From NCBI RefSeq assembly GCF_900102905.1, contig NZ_FNFV01000001.1, forward strand, positions 503,501 to 567,500: 64,000 bases of DNA, read 5' to 3'. Source of the stretch: Meinhardsimonia xiamenensis. Lineage in GTDB: Bacteria > Pseudomonadota > Alphaproteobacteria > Rhodobacterales > Rhodobacteraceae. The notes under the pieces were generated by a model that saw only the letters and a list, made by a program, of their open reading frames with translations, did not search any database and was not told the DNA's origin. Both the position numbers and the translations under genes were made by a program. This document shows, piece by piece, positions 52,572 to 61,561 of this stretch. Positions within the stretch are counted from its first letter, which is position 1. Each line of letters starts with the position of its first letter.

Positions 52572-53276
52572 ATGACCATTCACATTGGCGCGGCACCGGG
52601 GGAGATCGCCGAAACCGTGCTCATGCCGGGCGACCCCCTGCGGGCGAAATGGGCGGCGGAAACCTTTCTCGAGGACGCCCGCGAGGTGAACCGGGTGCGC
52701 GGCATGCTGGGCTTCACCGGCACATGGCGCGGCCGGCGCGTCACCATCCACGGCTCGGGCATGGGCATGCCGAGCCTGTCGATCTATGCCAACGAGCTCA
52801 TCCACGACTATGGCGCGAAAACGCTCATCCGCATCGGCTCGGCCGGCGGCATGCAGCCACAGGTGCGGGTGCGCGACATCGTGCTCGCCATGACCGCCTC
52901 GACGATCTCCACCCCGTCGAAACCGATCTTCCGCGAGCTCAACTTCGCCCCCTGCGCCGACTGGGGGCTCTTGCGCGCGGCGGCCGCGGCGGCGGAGGCG
53001 CGCGGGGCGCGGGTGCATGTCGGCGGCATCTATTCCTCGGACACCTTCTATGACGAGCGCCCGGACCTCAACGAGCAGATGACGCGCCACGGGGTTCTGG
53101 CCGTGGAGATGGAAGCGGCGGAGCTTTACACCGTCGCCGCGCGGCATGGCGCGCGCGCGCTTGCGGTGCTCACTGTCTCCGACCATCTGCAGACCGGCGA
53201 GGCCTTGCCCTCGGAAGAGCGCGAGCGCAGCTTCGGCGAGATGGTGGAAATCGCGCTCGAGGCGGCCTTTGCCTGA
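52572..53276 (+). CDS. deoD: Purine-nucleoside phosphorylase (DeoD type)
   Basis: A 234-residue hexameric phosphorylase that splits purine nucleosides to base and ribose-1-phosphate. It starts [30 protein letters not shown] (first 20 residues shown as the family start), has [17 protein letters not shown] and the diagnostic [20 protein letters not shown] near 175-195. The BMP transporter 10 kb upstream could supply its substrate, which is inference. Confidence 0.95.
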   Translation: MTIHIGAAPGEIAETVLMPGDPLRAKWAAETFLEDAREVNRVRGMLGFTGTWRGRRVTIHGSGMGMPSLSIYANELIHDYGAKTLIRIGSAGGMQPQVRVRDIVLAMTASTISTPSKPIFRELNFAPCADWGLLRAAAAAAEARGARVHVGGIYSSDTFYDERPDLNEQMTRHGVLAVEMEAAELYTVAARHGARALAVLTVSDHLQTGEALPSEERERSFGEMVEIALEAAFA

Positions 53277-53323
53277 GGTGGGCAGCGGTTGACGCAGGCG
53301 AAAGGCGGCCACACATCAAGGAC

Positions 53324-54085
53324 ATGATCCGCGGCGTTCTGCTCGATATTGGCGGGGTGATCTTCGAGGGCGAAAGCCCCGTGCCGGGCGCGGCCGAGGC
53401 CATTGCCCGGCTGCACGCGGCGGGGCTGGCCGTGCGCTATCTCACCAACACCACGCGCAAGCCGGTCTCGGCGCTGGTCGCGCGGCTCGAGACAGCCGGT
53501 ATTCCCGCCCGCGCAGAAGAAATCTTTGCCCCCGCGCGCGCCGCCGTTGCGTGGCTCAGGGCCAACCGCCGCAGCGCGCATCTGCTGATCCATCCCGATC
53601 TCGCGCCCGACTTCGCCGATGCGCCCGAGGGCCTGCCCGAGGCGGTGGTGGTGGGCGACGCGGGGCCGTTCTTTACCTATGAGCGGCTCAACGAGGCGTT
53701 TCGCAAGCTGATGGCGGGGGCCGACTTCCTTGCACTGGCCGCCAACCGCCGCTTCGTCGATGCCGACGGCGCGCTCAGCCTTGACGCCGGCGCCTTCGTG
53801 CGCGCGCTCGAATATGGCGCGGAGCGGGAGGCGCTGGTGCTCGGCAAGCCCGCGCCCGCCTTCTTCGAGGCGGCAGCGCGCTCGATGGGATGCGCACCGG
53901 GTGAGGTCGCCATGGTCGGCGACGACGCCGAGGCCGACGTCGCCGGAGCGCTCGCCGCGGGGCTTGGGCTGGGCATTCTCGTGCGCACCGGCAAGTACCG
54001 CGAAGGCGACGAGGAGCGCGTGACGCCGCGCCCAAGCGCCGTGGTGGACGATCTGGCCGAGGCGGTCGAGCGCATCCTTGTCTGA
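53324..54085 (+). CDS. HAD-IIA hydrolase, LHPP-like
   Basis: A 253-residue HAD-superfamily phosphatase. The nucleophile is D8 in LLDIGGVIFEG; the usual second Asp is a Gly, as in LHPP-type enzymes (DISGVL). TNTTRKP is motif II, KPAPAFFEAAARSMG motif III, and MVGDDAEADVAGALAAGLG motif IV. Related to the LHPP histidine/phospholysine phosphatases and to NagD-like phosphatases. Substrate unknown. Same direction as deoD, about 47 bases apart. Confidence 0.87.
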   Translation: MIRGVLLDIGGVIFEGESPVPGAAEAIARLHAAGLAVRYLTNTTRKPVSALVARLETAGIPARAEEIFAPARAAVAWLRANRRSAHLLIHPDLAPDFADAPEGLPEAVVVGDAGPFFTYERLNEAFRKLMAGADFLALAANRRFVDADGALSLDAGAFVRALEYGAEREALVLGKPAPAFFEAAARSMGCAPGEVAMVGDDAEADVAGALAAGLGLGILVRTGKYREGDEERVTPRPSAVVDDLAEAVERILV

Positions 54086-54123
54086 GCCGTGCGCGCGGGC
54101 GCGACTCGCGCTAGGCTGGCCCC

Positions 54124-55377
54124 ATGCCCCCACTCTGCCGCGACTGCCTCACACAGCTTGACGCCGGCCCGCGCTGCCCGCGCTGCCTGAGCCCGCGCGT
54201 CGTCTCGCATCCCGAGCTCTTCTCGCTCACCATCGCCCATGTGGATTGCGACGCCTTCTACGCCGCCGTCGAAAAGCGCGACAATCCCGAGCTGCGCGAC
54301 AAGCCGGTGATCGTGGGCGGCGGGCGGCGGGGCGTCGTTTCCACTGCCTGCTACATCGCCCGGCTCAAGGGCGTGCGTTCGGCCATGCCGATGTTTCAGG
54401 CGCTCAGGCTCTGCCCCGAGGCGGTGGTGGTGAAGGGGCGGATGGAGGTCTACGCCGCCGTCTCGCGCCGCATTCGCGAGATGATGGAGGAGCTGACCCC
54501 GGCGGTCGAGCCGCTCTCTCTTGATGAGGCGTTTCTTGACCTGTCGGGCACCGAGCGGCTGCACGGCGCGCCGCCCGCGGTGATGCTGGCCCGGCTCGTG
54601 CAACGCATGGAGCGCGAGCTTGGCATCAGCGCCTCGATCGGGCTTTCGCACAACAAGTTTCTGGCCAAGGTGGCAAGCGATCTCGACAAGCCGCGGGGCT
54701 TTTCGGTGATCGGGCAGGCGGAGACGGACGCCTTTCTGCGCGACAAGCCGGTGTCGCTGATCTGGGGTGTGGGCGCGGCGACGCGCGCGGCGCTCGAGGC
54801 CGCAGGGATTCACCGAATCGCCGATCTGCGCCGCTGGGAAAGGGGCGACCTCGCCCGACGCTTCGGCGCCATGGGCGAGCGGCTCTGGAATCTCGCGCGT
54901 GGACAGGACAGCCGGCGCGTGAGCGCCGATGCGCCGGTGAAATCCATCTCCAACGAGATCACGCTGATGGAGGATACCGCCGACCCCGAGTTGATCGAGG
55001 GCCACATCTGGCGGCTTGCCGAAAAGGTCGCCGATCGAGCCAAGGCCAAGGGGCGCGCGGGGCGGGTGGTGACGCTCAAGCTCAAGCGCGCCGATCACCG
55101 GCTGCTCACCCGCCGCCAGACGCTTGACGAGCCAACCCAGCTGGCCGACCGCATCTGGCGTGCGGCGCAGGGGCTTTATCGGCGCGCGGGCGAGGCCGGG
55201 CCTTTCCGGCTGGTCGGTGTGGGGCTTTCTGCCATCGTATCGGCCGAAGAGGCCGATCTGTCGGGCGATCTTCTCGACCCCGGCGCGCGGCGACGCGCGG
55301 AAGCGGAGCGCGCGGCTGACCGGATTCGGGCACGTTTCGGCCCGGAGGCGATACTGAAGGGGCGCTCGCTGCGCTGA
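54124..55377 (+). CDS. dinB: DNA polymerase IV (DinB) with N-terminal zinc ribbon
   Basis: A 417-residue Y-family translesion polymerase. IAHVDCDAFYAAVEKRDNP (metal-binding Asp) and VEPLSLDEAFLDLSG (catalytic SLDEA) are present, with the helix-hairpin-helix and little-finger regions after. An extra N-terminal zinc knuckle, C5-x2-C8 ... C18-x2-C21, precedes the usual start and is a lineage feature in alphaproteobacteria. No LexA box was recognised upstream. Confidence 0.95.
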   Translation: MPPLCRDCLTQLDAGPRCPRCLSPRVVSHPELFSLTIAHVDCDAFYAAVEKRDNPELRDKPVIVGGGRRGVVSTACYIARLKGVRSAMPMFQALRLCPEAVVVKGRMEVYAAVSRRIREMMEELTPAVEPLSLDEAFLDLSGTERLHGAPPAVMLARLVQRMERELGISASIGLSHNKFLAKVASDLDKPRGFSVIGQAETDAFLRDKPVSLIWGVGAATRAALEAAGIHRIADLRRWERGDLARRFGAMGERLWNLARGQDSRRVSADAPVKSISNEITLMEDTADPELIEGHIWRLAEKVADRAKAKGRAGRVVTLKLKRADHRLLTRRQTLDEPTQLADRIWRAAQGLYRRAGEAGPFRLVGVGLSAIVSAEEADLSGDLLDPGARRRAEAERAADRIRARFGPEAILKGRSLR

Positions 55378-55383
55378 GGGAGC

Positions 55384-56250
55384 CTATTCGGCGGCGAGAG
55401 GGGCCGCGTCGTCGCGCAGGCCGATGGCGGCGATGTCCTGGACGATGCCGCGCATCAATAGCCGGAAGGCCTGAAAGTTGGCGTTCGGGCGAATGTGGCG
55501 CTCGTTCATGTAGAGCGCGCGATCGATCTCGACCTGCACCACATGCTGGCCCATCGAAGGGCGCCCGTAATGCTGCGTGGTGTAGGCGCCGGCAAAGGGG
55601 CTGTTGCGCGCCACGCGCAGGCCCGCGGCGGTGAAGGCGGCCTCGATCCGGTCGACGATCTCGGCGGATGCGGCGGCGCCGAAGCGGTCGCCAAGCACGA
55701 TCTCGGGGCGCGGTCGCCCGCGCGGGCCGATGTTCTCTATCGCCTCGTGCGGCATCGAGTGGCAGTCCACGAGAATCGCCTCGCCGAAGCGCGCGCGCGT
55801 CTCGCGCAGGAGCGTCTCGAGCGCGGCGTGGTAGGGTCTCCAGAAATGCGCGATTCGCTCCTCCGCCTCGGCGCGGGTGATCTTCCCGCGATAAATGGCC
55901 CGCCCCCCCGCCACAACGCGCGGCACCACCCCGAGGCCCGACGTCACGCGCGGGTTCTGTGCGGTGAGTCTCACGCCCTCGATGAGAGCCGGATCGAGCT
56001 CATCGGCGCTGCGATTGAGATCGATGAACGCGCGCGGCGCAAGCGCCAGAAGGAGGGGCGCACCGAACAGAGGGGCGTCCGCGAAGAGAAGGTCGACATA
56101 GGCGTCTTCGGAGCTGCGCACGCTGCGTTCGTCCAGCGCGATGCGGTCGAGAAACGCGCGGCGATAGTCCCGCCCGCTGTGGGGCGAAGCGAAGACCACG
56201 CTGGTTTCCTGCCGCCGTGGGCGGCGCAGCTCATAGGCCGGTGCGGGCAT
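55384..56250 (-). CDS. N-formylglutamate amidohydrolase family protein
   Basis: A 288-residue metalloamidase of the HutG/FGase family. SPHSGRDYRRAFLDRIALDE at the N-terminus, DLNRSADELDPALI in the middle, and ILVDCHSMPHEA (metal-binding Asp/His) are typical, with GRPSMGQHVVQVEIDRALYMNE near the C-terminus. It may hydrolyse N-formylglutamate in histidine degradation, but no hut genes are near. Convergent with dinB, with six bases between. Confidence 0.88.
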   Translation of the reverse strand: MPAPAYELRRPRRQETSVVFASPHSGRDYRRAFLDRIALDERSVRSSEDAYVDLLFADAPLFGAPLLLALAPRAFIDLNRSADELDPALIEGVRLTAQNPRVTSGLGVVPRVVAGGRAIYRGKITRAEAEERIAHFWRPYHAALETLLRETRARFGEAILVDCHSMPHEAIENIGPRGRPRPEIVLGDRFGAAASAEIVDRIEAAFTAAGLRVARNSPFAGAYTTQHYGRPSMGQHVVQVEIDRALYMNERHIRPNANFQAFRLLMRGIVQDIAAIGLRDDAAPLAAE

Positions 56251-56306
56251 GGGCGAACCTCTGGACGCCGCGACTATAGCGGCAAACAGGCGTTTCCCGA
56301 AAGCCC

Positions 56307-56335
56307 TTGATCCCTCGCGCGAGTCCTTTTATAGA
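56307..56335 (+). promoter_or_regulatory. Strong sigma-70 promoter of tRNA-Val
   Basis: TTGATC (56307-56312), 17-base spacer, TATAGA (56330-56335). Transcription would start near 56342, about 80 bases before the tRNA. A GGCGCC-GGGTCC-GGCGCC hairpin (56376-56393) lies in the 5' leader. Confidence 0.65.
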
Positions 56336-56422
56336 CCCGGCGACCGGCGCGGGGCATCCCGCGTCTTGTTCGTTCGGCGCCGGGTCCGGCGCCGCTGCGG
56401 GCGGGGCGCAGCCTCCTGCCGA

Positions 56423-56497
<75 letters not shown>

Positions 56498-56564
56498 TCA
56501 TGCGCCCCTCGGGGCGGGACACTCACGCAAGGCGCACCGGCGCCGCGACATCAGGAGAGGGACC

Positions 56565-56690
56565 ATGAAGGTCAGGAACTCGCTCCGCTCGCTGAAGAAC
56601 CGGCATCGCGACTGCCGCGTCGTGCGCCGCAAGGGCCGCGTCTACGTCATCAACAAGACGCAGCGCCGCTACAAGGCGCGCCAGGGCTGA
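56565..56690 (+). CDS. rpmJ: 50S ribosomal protein L36
   Basis: A 41-residue basic ribosomal protein: [20 protein letters not shown], then [21 protein letters not shown]. It carries only one cysteine rather than the C-x2-C plus C/H zinc set, so it is the zinc-independent (C-) form common in alphaproteobacteria. Ribosome-binding site GGAGAGGGA lies before ATG 56565. A strong hairpin terminator follows at 56770. Confidence 0.97.
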   Translation: MKVRNSLRSLKNRHRDCRVVRRKGRVYVINKTQRRYKARQG

Positions 56691-56769
56691 ACCTGATACC
56701 CCGCGGCGACGGCGGGGCCGGGGACAGGCCGCGGGTTCGCCCGGCGGGCAGATCAACGGAATTGACTGA

Positions 56770-56805
56770 GGGCCACCCTCGCGCGGGGTGGCCCTTGCCG
56801 TTTTT
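56770..56805 (+). terminator. Rho-independent terminator after rpmJ
   Basis: GGGCCACCC (56770-56778) pairs with GGGTGGCCC (56786-56794) across a seven-base loop, followed by a pyrimidine-rich stretch ending in a TTTTT run from about 56801. It ends the rpmJ transcript and separates it from the leftward pseudo-caspase gene. Confidence 0.8.
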
Positions 56806-56866
56806 CGCAAGGGTCTCGAGCGGCACATGAGCGCGCGTTACGCGCGTGGACGCGTCTCGACCGATC

Positions 56867-58321
56867 TCAGCGAAGAACGGCGCCGAGCGCCAGCGAGGCG
56901 AGAGTGGCCCGGTCCAGATAGCCCGTGGCTTCAAGGCCGTGATCTTGCTGATAAAGGTAGATGGCGGTGCGCGTTCGTTCGTCAAACAGCCCGTCCACCG
57001 GCCCCGGCTCCAGCCCGAGCGCGGCGAGGCGGAACTCCACCAGTCGCCGGAACGGCGGGGTGAGCCCAAGCGCACGTTCGCGCGCGGCGGCAGCGCGGCG
57101 CACATCCTCCGGGACGGGCGGCAGTCGCGGGCCGAGCGCGGCGAGGCGCGCGCGGGCGTCTTCGGCATGGCGCCCGTCGGGGAAGGCCTCGAGGTAACGG
57201 CGGTAGGCCTCGGGGGTATCCTCCTCCTGTGCTTCCTGCCATGCGGCATCGTCCTTCTCCGTCGCCTGCCGATCGAGCAGCGTGATCTGATTCGCGGTGA
57301 GGAAGCCGGTGGCGTCGAAGTCGTTGTCGTCCTGCCAACGGGCAATGGCGCTGCGGGTTCCGCGGCCGAAGATCCCGTCAATCGCCCTGTCGTAATAGCC
57401 CAGACGCTTCAGGTCCCGCTGGATGTCGCGGCGCTGGTTGCGGGTCAGGTCAAGCTCGGCTTCCAGCCTGCGGGCCCGCTCCTGGGGTGTTTCCTCCAGC
57501 ACGGCCAGCCTCGCGCGCGCTTCCTCGACATGACGACCCTCGGGGAACAGGCGCAGATAATCGCGATAGCCCTCGATGCTGTCCGCTTCCACCGTGCGGC
57601 GCCAGAAGCTTTCCTCAAGTTCATCCTGCGCGTTGTCGGCGGGCAGGAAGGGACGCGAGGACACCGTGCCGCGCGCGCGGATCGCGGCAGGGGCCCGCCG
57701 CATCGCCCCGGCAACGCTCCGGCCGGGCACGAGCAGCTCCTCGTCAAGGAAACGGGCCAGAAGCCGGGGCGGGCCGGCAAGCAGGGCCACGCCTTCCGGC
57801 ACCGCCCCAAGCGCGAAACCGTCCGCGAGCCCGAGGCGCGGCTCGAGCCTCGCGTCGCTGTCGGCCACCGCCACGATCACCCTGCCGGGATGGGCCTTGG
57901 CCACGTCGCCGGCAATGTCCACGAGCGCCCCGATCGACACGCCCGCGGCGCCGGCGGCGAAAGGATCGAGCACCGAGGCATCGGTGGTCAGCATCCAGGC
58001 ATCGCGGGAGTTGTGCACGACATGGCCCGAGACGAGAATCACCAGCCTGTCGCTGGCGGCAAGGGCATCGACCGCGCGCCCCATCTCCCCCCGCAGCACC
58101 TCCGCGCGCGGATCACGAAAGGCCCTGACCTCGAACCCGAGCTCCTGCAGCCGGTAGCCGAGAAAGGCGATGCTGCGCGTCTCGGGGGCGTCGGGCAGGC
58201 TGGCATAGTCGCGCGCGGTCACGATCAGCGCGCGGTCCTCCGCCGAGGCGATGGAGGCCACGGCCGCGAGCGCTCCGGCAAGGATGGCGGCGAGGTGACG
58301 TCGTGCAGGCCTCTGTCTCAT
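56867..58321 (-). CDS. Pseudo-caspase with two peptidoglycan-binding domains
   Basis: A 484-residue exported protein from ATG 58321 (GGGAGGAG upstream). A signal peptide (AAILAGALAAVASIASA) leads into a caspase-like (C14-type) domain to about residue 215. H100 is in VILVSGH, the normal His position, but the Cys position in VIVAVADSDAR is occupied by Asp/Ser, so it is probably inactive. Two units follow, each a YRRYLEAFPDGRH-type helical repeat plus a PG_binding_1 domain (LKRLGYYDRAIDGIFG and FRLAALGLEPGPVDGLFD). A periplasmic cell-wall-binding protein of unknown function. Confidence 0.8.
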   Translation of the reverse strand: MRQRPARRHLAAILAGALAAVASIASAEDRALIVTARDYASLPDAPETRSIAFLGYRLQELGFEVRAFRDPRAEVLRGEMGRAVDALAASDRLVILVSGHVVHNSRDAWMLTTDASVLDPFAAGAAGVSIGALVDIAGDVAKAHPGRVIVAVADSDARLEPRLGLADGFALGAVPEGVALLAGPPRLLARFLDEELLVPGRSVAGAMRRAPAAIRARGTVSSRPFLPADNAQDELEESFWRRTVEADSIEGYRDYLRLFPEGRHVEEARARLAVLEETPQERARRLEAELDLTRNQRRDIQRDLKRLGYYDRAIDGIFGRGTRSAIARWQDDNDFDATGFLTANQITLLDRQATEKDDAAWQEAQEEDTPEAYRRYLEAFPDGRHAEDARARLAALGPRLPPVPEDVRRAAAARERALGLTPPFRRLVEFRLAALGLEPGPVDGLFDERTRTAIYLYQQDHGLEATGYLDRATLASLALGAVLR

Positions 58322-58380
58322 TCGCTCCTCCCTGGCTTTTGCCACATCCGCGCGCCGGGGCCCGGCGGCGTGGGGCTCTG

Positions 58381-59604
58381 TCAGTCGTAGCGGCGTTGAT
58401 CGTCGATGACCTTGCCGTCGTTGGGAAGGCTGCCGGGCGGGACGATCTCCACCTCGCCCTTGAGCTTCAGGATCTCCTTGACCGAGGCGGCATAGGGGGC
58501 AGGGTCGGTCGCCACGCTTTCAAGCCGAACGGTCATCAGATCCTGCTCGTTCTGGCGCGTGACGATCACGCGCGCCCGCTTCACCTCTGGGTGCCGCGCC
58601 ACGAGCTGCGCCACCTGCTCGGGGCGTACGAACATGCCCTTGACCTTGGTGGTCTGGTCGGCCCGGCCCATCCAGCCCTTTATGCGCATGTTGGTCCGCC
58701 CGCAGGGGCTCTGCCCCGGCAGCACCGCCGAAAGGTCGCCGGTGGCAAAGCGGATCAGCGGATAATCGGGGTTGAGCGTGGTCACGACCACCTCGCCAAC
58801 CTCTCCCTCCGGCACCGGGTCGCCGGTGCCCGGCCGTACGATCTCGACGATCACGCCTTCGTCCACGATCATCCCCTCCTGCGCCTCGCTTTCATAGGCG
58901 ATATTGCCAAGATCGGCCGTGGCATAGCATTGCAGGCACAGAATGCCGCGATCGGCATATTCCTGCCTGAGCGAGGGAAAGAGTGCCCCGCCGCCGACGC
59001 CCGCGCGGCGAATGCCGAGTTTCACGCCCATCTCGTCGGCCCGGTCGAGGATCACTTTCAGGTAGTCGGGCGTGCCCGCATAGGCGGTGACGCCAAGATC
59101 ATGGGCGGCGCGCACCTGCAGCTCCGTCTGACCCGTCCCGGCAGGAAAGACGGTTGCGCCGACCGCGCGCGCGGCGCTCTCGAACATCATGCCGGCCGGC
59201 GTCATGTGGTAGGCAAAGCAGTTCTGCACGATGTCGCCCTTGCCGATGCCGCAGGCGAAGATGAAGCGCCCCATGCGCCACCAGTCATGGGTCGTGCGCC
59301 CCGGCTCGTAGATGGGGCCGGGGGACTGGAAGACATGCTCGAACTCATGGGCGGGCAGGGCGGCAAAGCCGCCGAAGGGCGGGTTCTTCGCCTGCGCCTC
59401 GACAAGCGCCGACTTGCGGATCACGGGCAGGCGCGCCAGCGCCTCGACGCTGGTGATCTCGGCCGGCTCCACGTCGCTCAGCAGCTCGGTCAGCGCGGGT
59501 GCCTTGGCCTTGGCATGGGCGATCTGGGCAGGCAATGCGCGGGCAATGTCCGCGGCGCGCTGATCGGCGCTGCGCGTCTCGAGCTCGTCGTAATATCTCG
59601 TCAT
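58381..59604 (-). CDS. Phenylacetate-CoA ligase-like (PaaK family) enzyme
   Basis: A 407-residue AMP-forming acyl/aryl-CoA ligase of the PaaK family. GTPDYLKVILDRADEMGV and CLQCYATADLGNIAYES correspond to the adenylation core, NPDYPLIRFATGDLSAVLPG binds ATP ribose and magnesium, and KGWMGRADQTTKVKGMFV is the hinge. It activates an aromatic or other carboxylate. In related genomes it follows a Liv-type transporter, as here with the livF ATPase two genes upstream, suggesting import and activation of an aromatic acid. Confidence 0.9.
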   Translation of the reverse strand: MTRYYDELETRSADQRAADIARALPAQIAHAKAKAPALTELLSDVEPAEITSVEALARLPVIRKSALVEAQAKNPPFGGFAALPAHEFEHVFQSPGPIYEPGRTTHDWWRMGRFIFACGIGKGDIVQNCFAYHMTPAGMMFESAARAVGATVFPAGTGQTELQVRAAHDLGVTAYAGTPDYLKVILDRADEMGVKLGIRRAGVGGGALFPSLRQEYADRGILCLQCYATADLGNIAYESEAQEGMIVDEGVIVEIVRPGTGDPVPEGEVGEVVVTTLNPDYPLIRFATGDLSAVLPGQSPCGRTNMRIKGWMGRADQTTKVKGMFVRPEQVAQLVARHPEVKRARVIVTRQNEQDLMTVRLESVATDPAPYAASVKEILKLKGEVEIVPPGSLPNDGKVIDDQRRYD

Positions 59605-59732
59605 TTCCATCCTCTCTCGCATGGCCGGGTACTCGGCGCACGGGTCATCTCGTGACGCACTGTAAACGCCTGATCGCGTTGCGCCACGGTAATTGCGGGG
59701 TTGCCGGAATTGCAGGGGGGACGGGTGGCGCG

Positions 59733-59749
59733 ATGCTGCGTCGCAGCAT
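59733..59749. promoter_or_regulatory. PhaR-like palindrome before the duplicated-domain gene
   Basis: ATGCTGCG-T-CGCAGCAT is a perfect 8-bp inverted repeat containing CTGC-N3-GCAG, the form reported for PhaR sites in Rhodobacter-type bacteria. It lies 40 bases before the ATG at 59790. A PhaR link to polyhydroxyalkanoate metabolism is speculative. Confidence 0.35.
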
Positions 59750-59789
59750 AAATGCTGGCCCAGCGGAGATCCTGTCTGTGGAGAAGTCC

Positions 59790-60692
59790 ATGCCAGCCCT
59801 TGCCGCCCTTGCCTGCCCGCCCGTGCCGGCCCTGTCGCGTGATGAAATCGACCGGCGCGTGACCTTTCATGACGACATCGAGGTTATGGAGCTCGATTTC
59901 TCGGGCCTGCGTCTCGGCAGCGCGGCGGAGGTCAACGCCTTCTATGACCGGGTCGAGGAGCGGATTGCGGAAACCGGCGAGGGCAAGTGGTTCCTCCTCG
60001 TCAACTATTCCGGCAGCCGGGTCGAGCCGGAGGCGTGGTTTGCCTTCTCGCGGCGCGGCAGGGAGCTCAACCTTGCCCATTCGATGGGCACCGTACGCGT
60101 CGATGACTCCGAGGAGACGCGTCGACAGATCGCGCGCGATGCCGGCACCGAGCGGTTTGACCCCAACCTCTTTGCCGATCGTGCCTCGGCTCTGGCCCGG
60201 CTCGGCGAGATGCCCTCGAAACGGCTGCGGCGCATCGTGCATGAGCCCACGCACACACGCGAGGAAATCGCCGCGCGGGTGCGGTTTCTGGAAGCGCAGG
60301 AGATCATGGAGGTCGATCTCGGCGGCTTCGAGTTCCGTCACAGCCGGGACGTGAACGACTTCTTCGACTACCTCGAGGAGGAAATCACCCGGAGCGGCCG
60401 GCGCTGGTACTTCCTCGTCAACTACGGCGAGGTGCGCATCTGGCCCGAAGCCTGGGTGCCTTGGGCAGTGCGCAGCAAGCGGCTTGTCGAGGGCGGCGGG
60501 CTCGGTGCGGTGCGCTATGGAGCCGGTGCCGATGTCGAAGCGGAGATCCGCCTGCACGCTCAGGGCCAAGGGGTGCGCGCCAATGTGCGGGCCACGCGGG
60601 CCGAGGCTCTGGCGCGCATTGCCGAGATGAAGGCGGAGGCAGCGCGGGCCCGGCCTGGCGCTCAGCTGAGCCAGCGCTTGCGGCGGCGGTAG
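59790..60692 (+). CDS. Duplicated-domain protein of unknown function
   Basis: About 300 residues from ATG 59790 (GGAG upstream; ATG 59733 is possible). It contains two tandem copies of an unrecognised domain, about 17-143 and 157-283. Aligned landmarks are RDEIDRRVTFHDDIEVMELD with REEIAARVRFLEAQEIMEVD, GKWFLLVNYSGSRVEPEAW with RRWYFLVNYGEVRIWPEAW, and RASALARLGEM with RAEALARIAEM. Soluble, with a basic C-terminal tail. It overlaps livF (opposite strand) by 31 bases. I cannot assign a function; the W-Y-F-L-V-N-Y core suggests a buried beta strand. Confidence 0.75.
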   Translation: MPALAALACPPVPALSRDEIDRRVTFHDDIEVMELDFSGLRLGSAAEVNAFYDRVEERIAETGEGKWFLLVNYSGSRVEPEAWFAFSRRGRELNLAHSMGTVRVDDSEETRRQIARDAGTERFDPNLFADRASALARLGEMPSKRLRRIVHEPTHTREEIAARVRFLEAQEIMEVDLGGFEFRHSRDVNDFFDYLEEEITRSGRRWYFLVNYGEVRIWPEAWVPWAVRSKRLVEGGGLGAVRYGAGADVEAEIRLHAQGQGVRANVRATRAEALARIAEMKAEAARARPGAQLSQRLRRR

Positions 60693-61486
60693 CTGCGCAC
60701 GTCGCGGAAGGACTTGCGGCCCTCTTCCGACATGCCGAGGTAGAATTCCTTCACGTCGGGGTTCTCGCGCAGCTCGGCGGCGGGGCCATCCATCACTACG
60801 CGCCCCGACTCGAGAATGTAGCCGTAGGTGGCAAAGCGCAGCGCCACATTGGTGTTCTGCTCGGCGAGAAGGAAAGAGACGCCTTCCTTCTGATTGAGAT
60901 CGCGCACGATCTCGAAGATTTCCTCGACAAGCTGCGGGGCAAGCCCCATCGACGGCTCGTCGAGAAGGATCGTTTCGGGCCGGCTCATCAGCGCCCGGCC
61001 GATCGCCGTCATCTGCTGCTCGCCGCCCGAAGTGTAGCCGGCCTGGCTCTTCCGACGCTCCTTCAGGCGCGGGAAATAGGAATAGACCATCTCGAGGTCG
61101 GCCTCGATCGCGGCGCGCCCGTCCTTGCGGGTGTAGGCGCCGGTCAGAAGGTTCTCCTCCACCGTCAGATGCTCGAAGCAGTGCCGTCCCTCCATCACCT
61201 GGATGACGCCGCGCTCCACCAGTTCGGAGGGGCTCAGATCCTGCACCCGCTCGCCGCGATAGAGGATGGAGCCCTTGGTGACTTCGCCGCGCTCCGATTT
61301 GAGCAGGTTGGAGATCGCCTTGAGCGTGGTGGTCTTGCCCGCACCGTTGCCACCCAGAAGCGCGGTGATTCCACCCTTGGGCACGGTGAGACTGACCCCT
61401 TTCAGAACCAGGATCACGTGATTGTAGATCACCTCGATGTTGTTGACCTCGAGAAGCATTTCCTCGGTGCGGCCGGCGTCGAGCAT
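60662..61486 (-). CDS. livF: ABC transporter ATP-binding protein, LivF type
   Basis: A 274-residue ABC ATPase. Walker A LLGGNGAGKTTTLKAI, signature SGGEQQMTAIGRALM, Walker B ILLDEPSMGLAP, and AEQNTNVALRFATYGYILESGRVV are typical of LivF of branched-chain amino acid or aromatic acid importers. The length and the EVIYNHVILVLKGVSL start fit. It is the last transporter gene of the leftward Liv cluster; its tail overlaps the end of the convergent unknown gene. Confidence 0.93.
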   Translation of the reverse strand: MLDAGRTEEMLLEVNNIEVIYNHVILVLKGVSLTVPKGGITALLGGNGAGKTTTLKAISNLLKSERGEVTKGSILYRGERVQDLSPSELVERGVIQVMEGRHCFEHLTVEENLLTGAYTRKDGRAAIEADLEMVYSYFPRLKERRKSQAGYTSGGEQQMTAIGRALMSRPETILLDEPSMGLAPQLVEEIFEIVRDLNQKEGVSFLLAEQNTNVALRFATYGYILESGRVVMDGPAAELRENPDVKEFYLGMSEEGRKSFRDVRSYRRRKRWLS

Positions 61487-61521
61487 CGAAACTCATCCTG
61501 ATCGTGGAAAGGGTCGGAAGA

Positions 61522-61547
61522 GCGGCCGACCCCGAAGGGACGGCCGC
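61522..61547 (-). repeat. Intercistronic stem-loop with UUCG tetraloop after the binding-protein gene
   Basis: On the minus strand GCGGCCG-T-CCC-TTCG-GGG-T-CGGCCGC forms a 7-bp stem, a T-T mismatch and a 3-bp inner stem capped by a UUCG tetraloop. It separates the Liv substrate-binding gene from livF. Such elements stabilise the upstream mRNA segment or attenuate the next gene; no T run follows. Confidence 0.55.
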
Positions 61548-61561
61548 AGTTTCAGCCGGGA

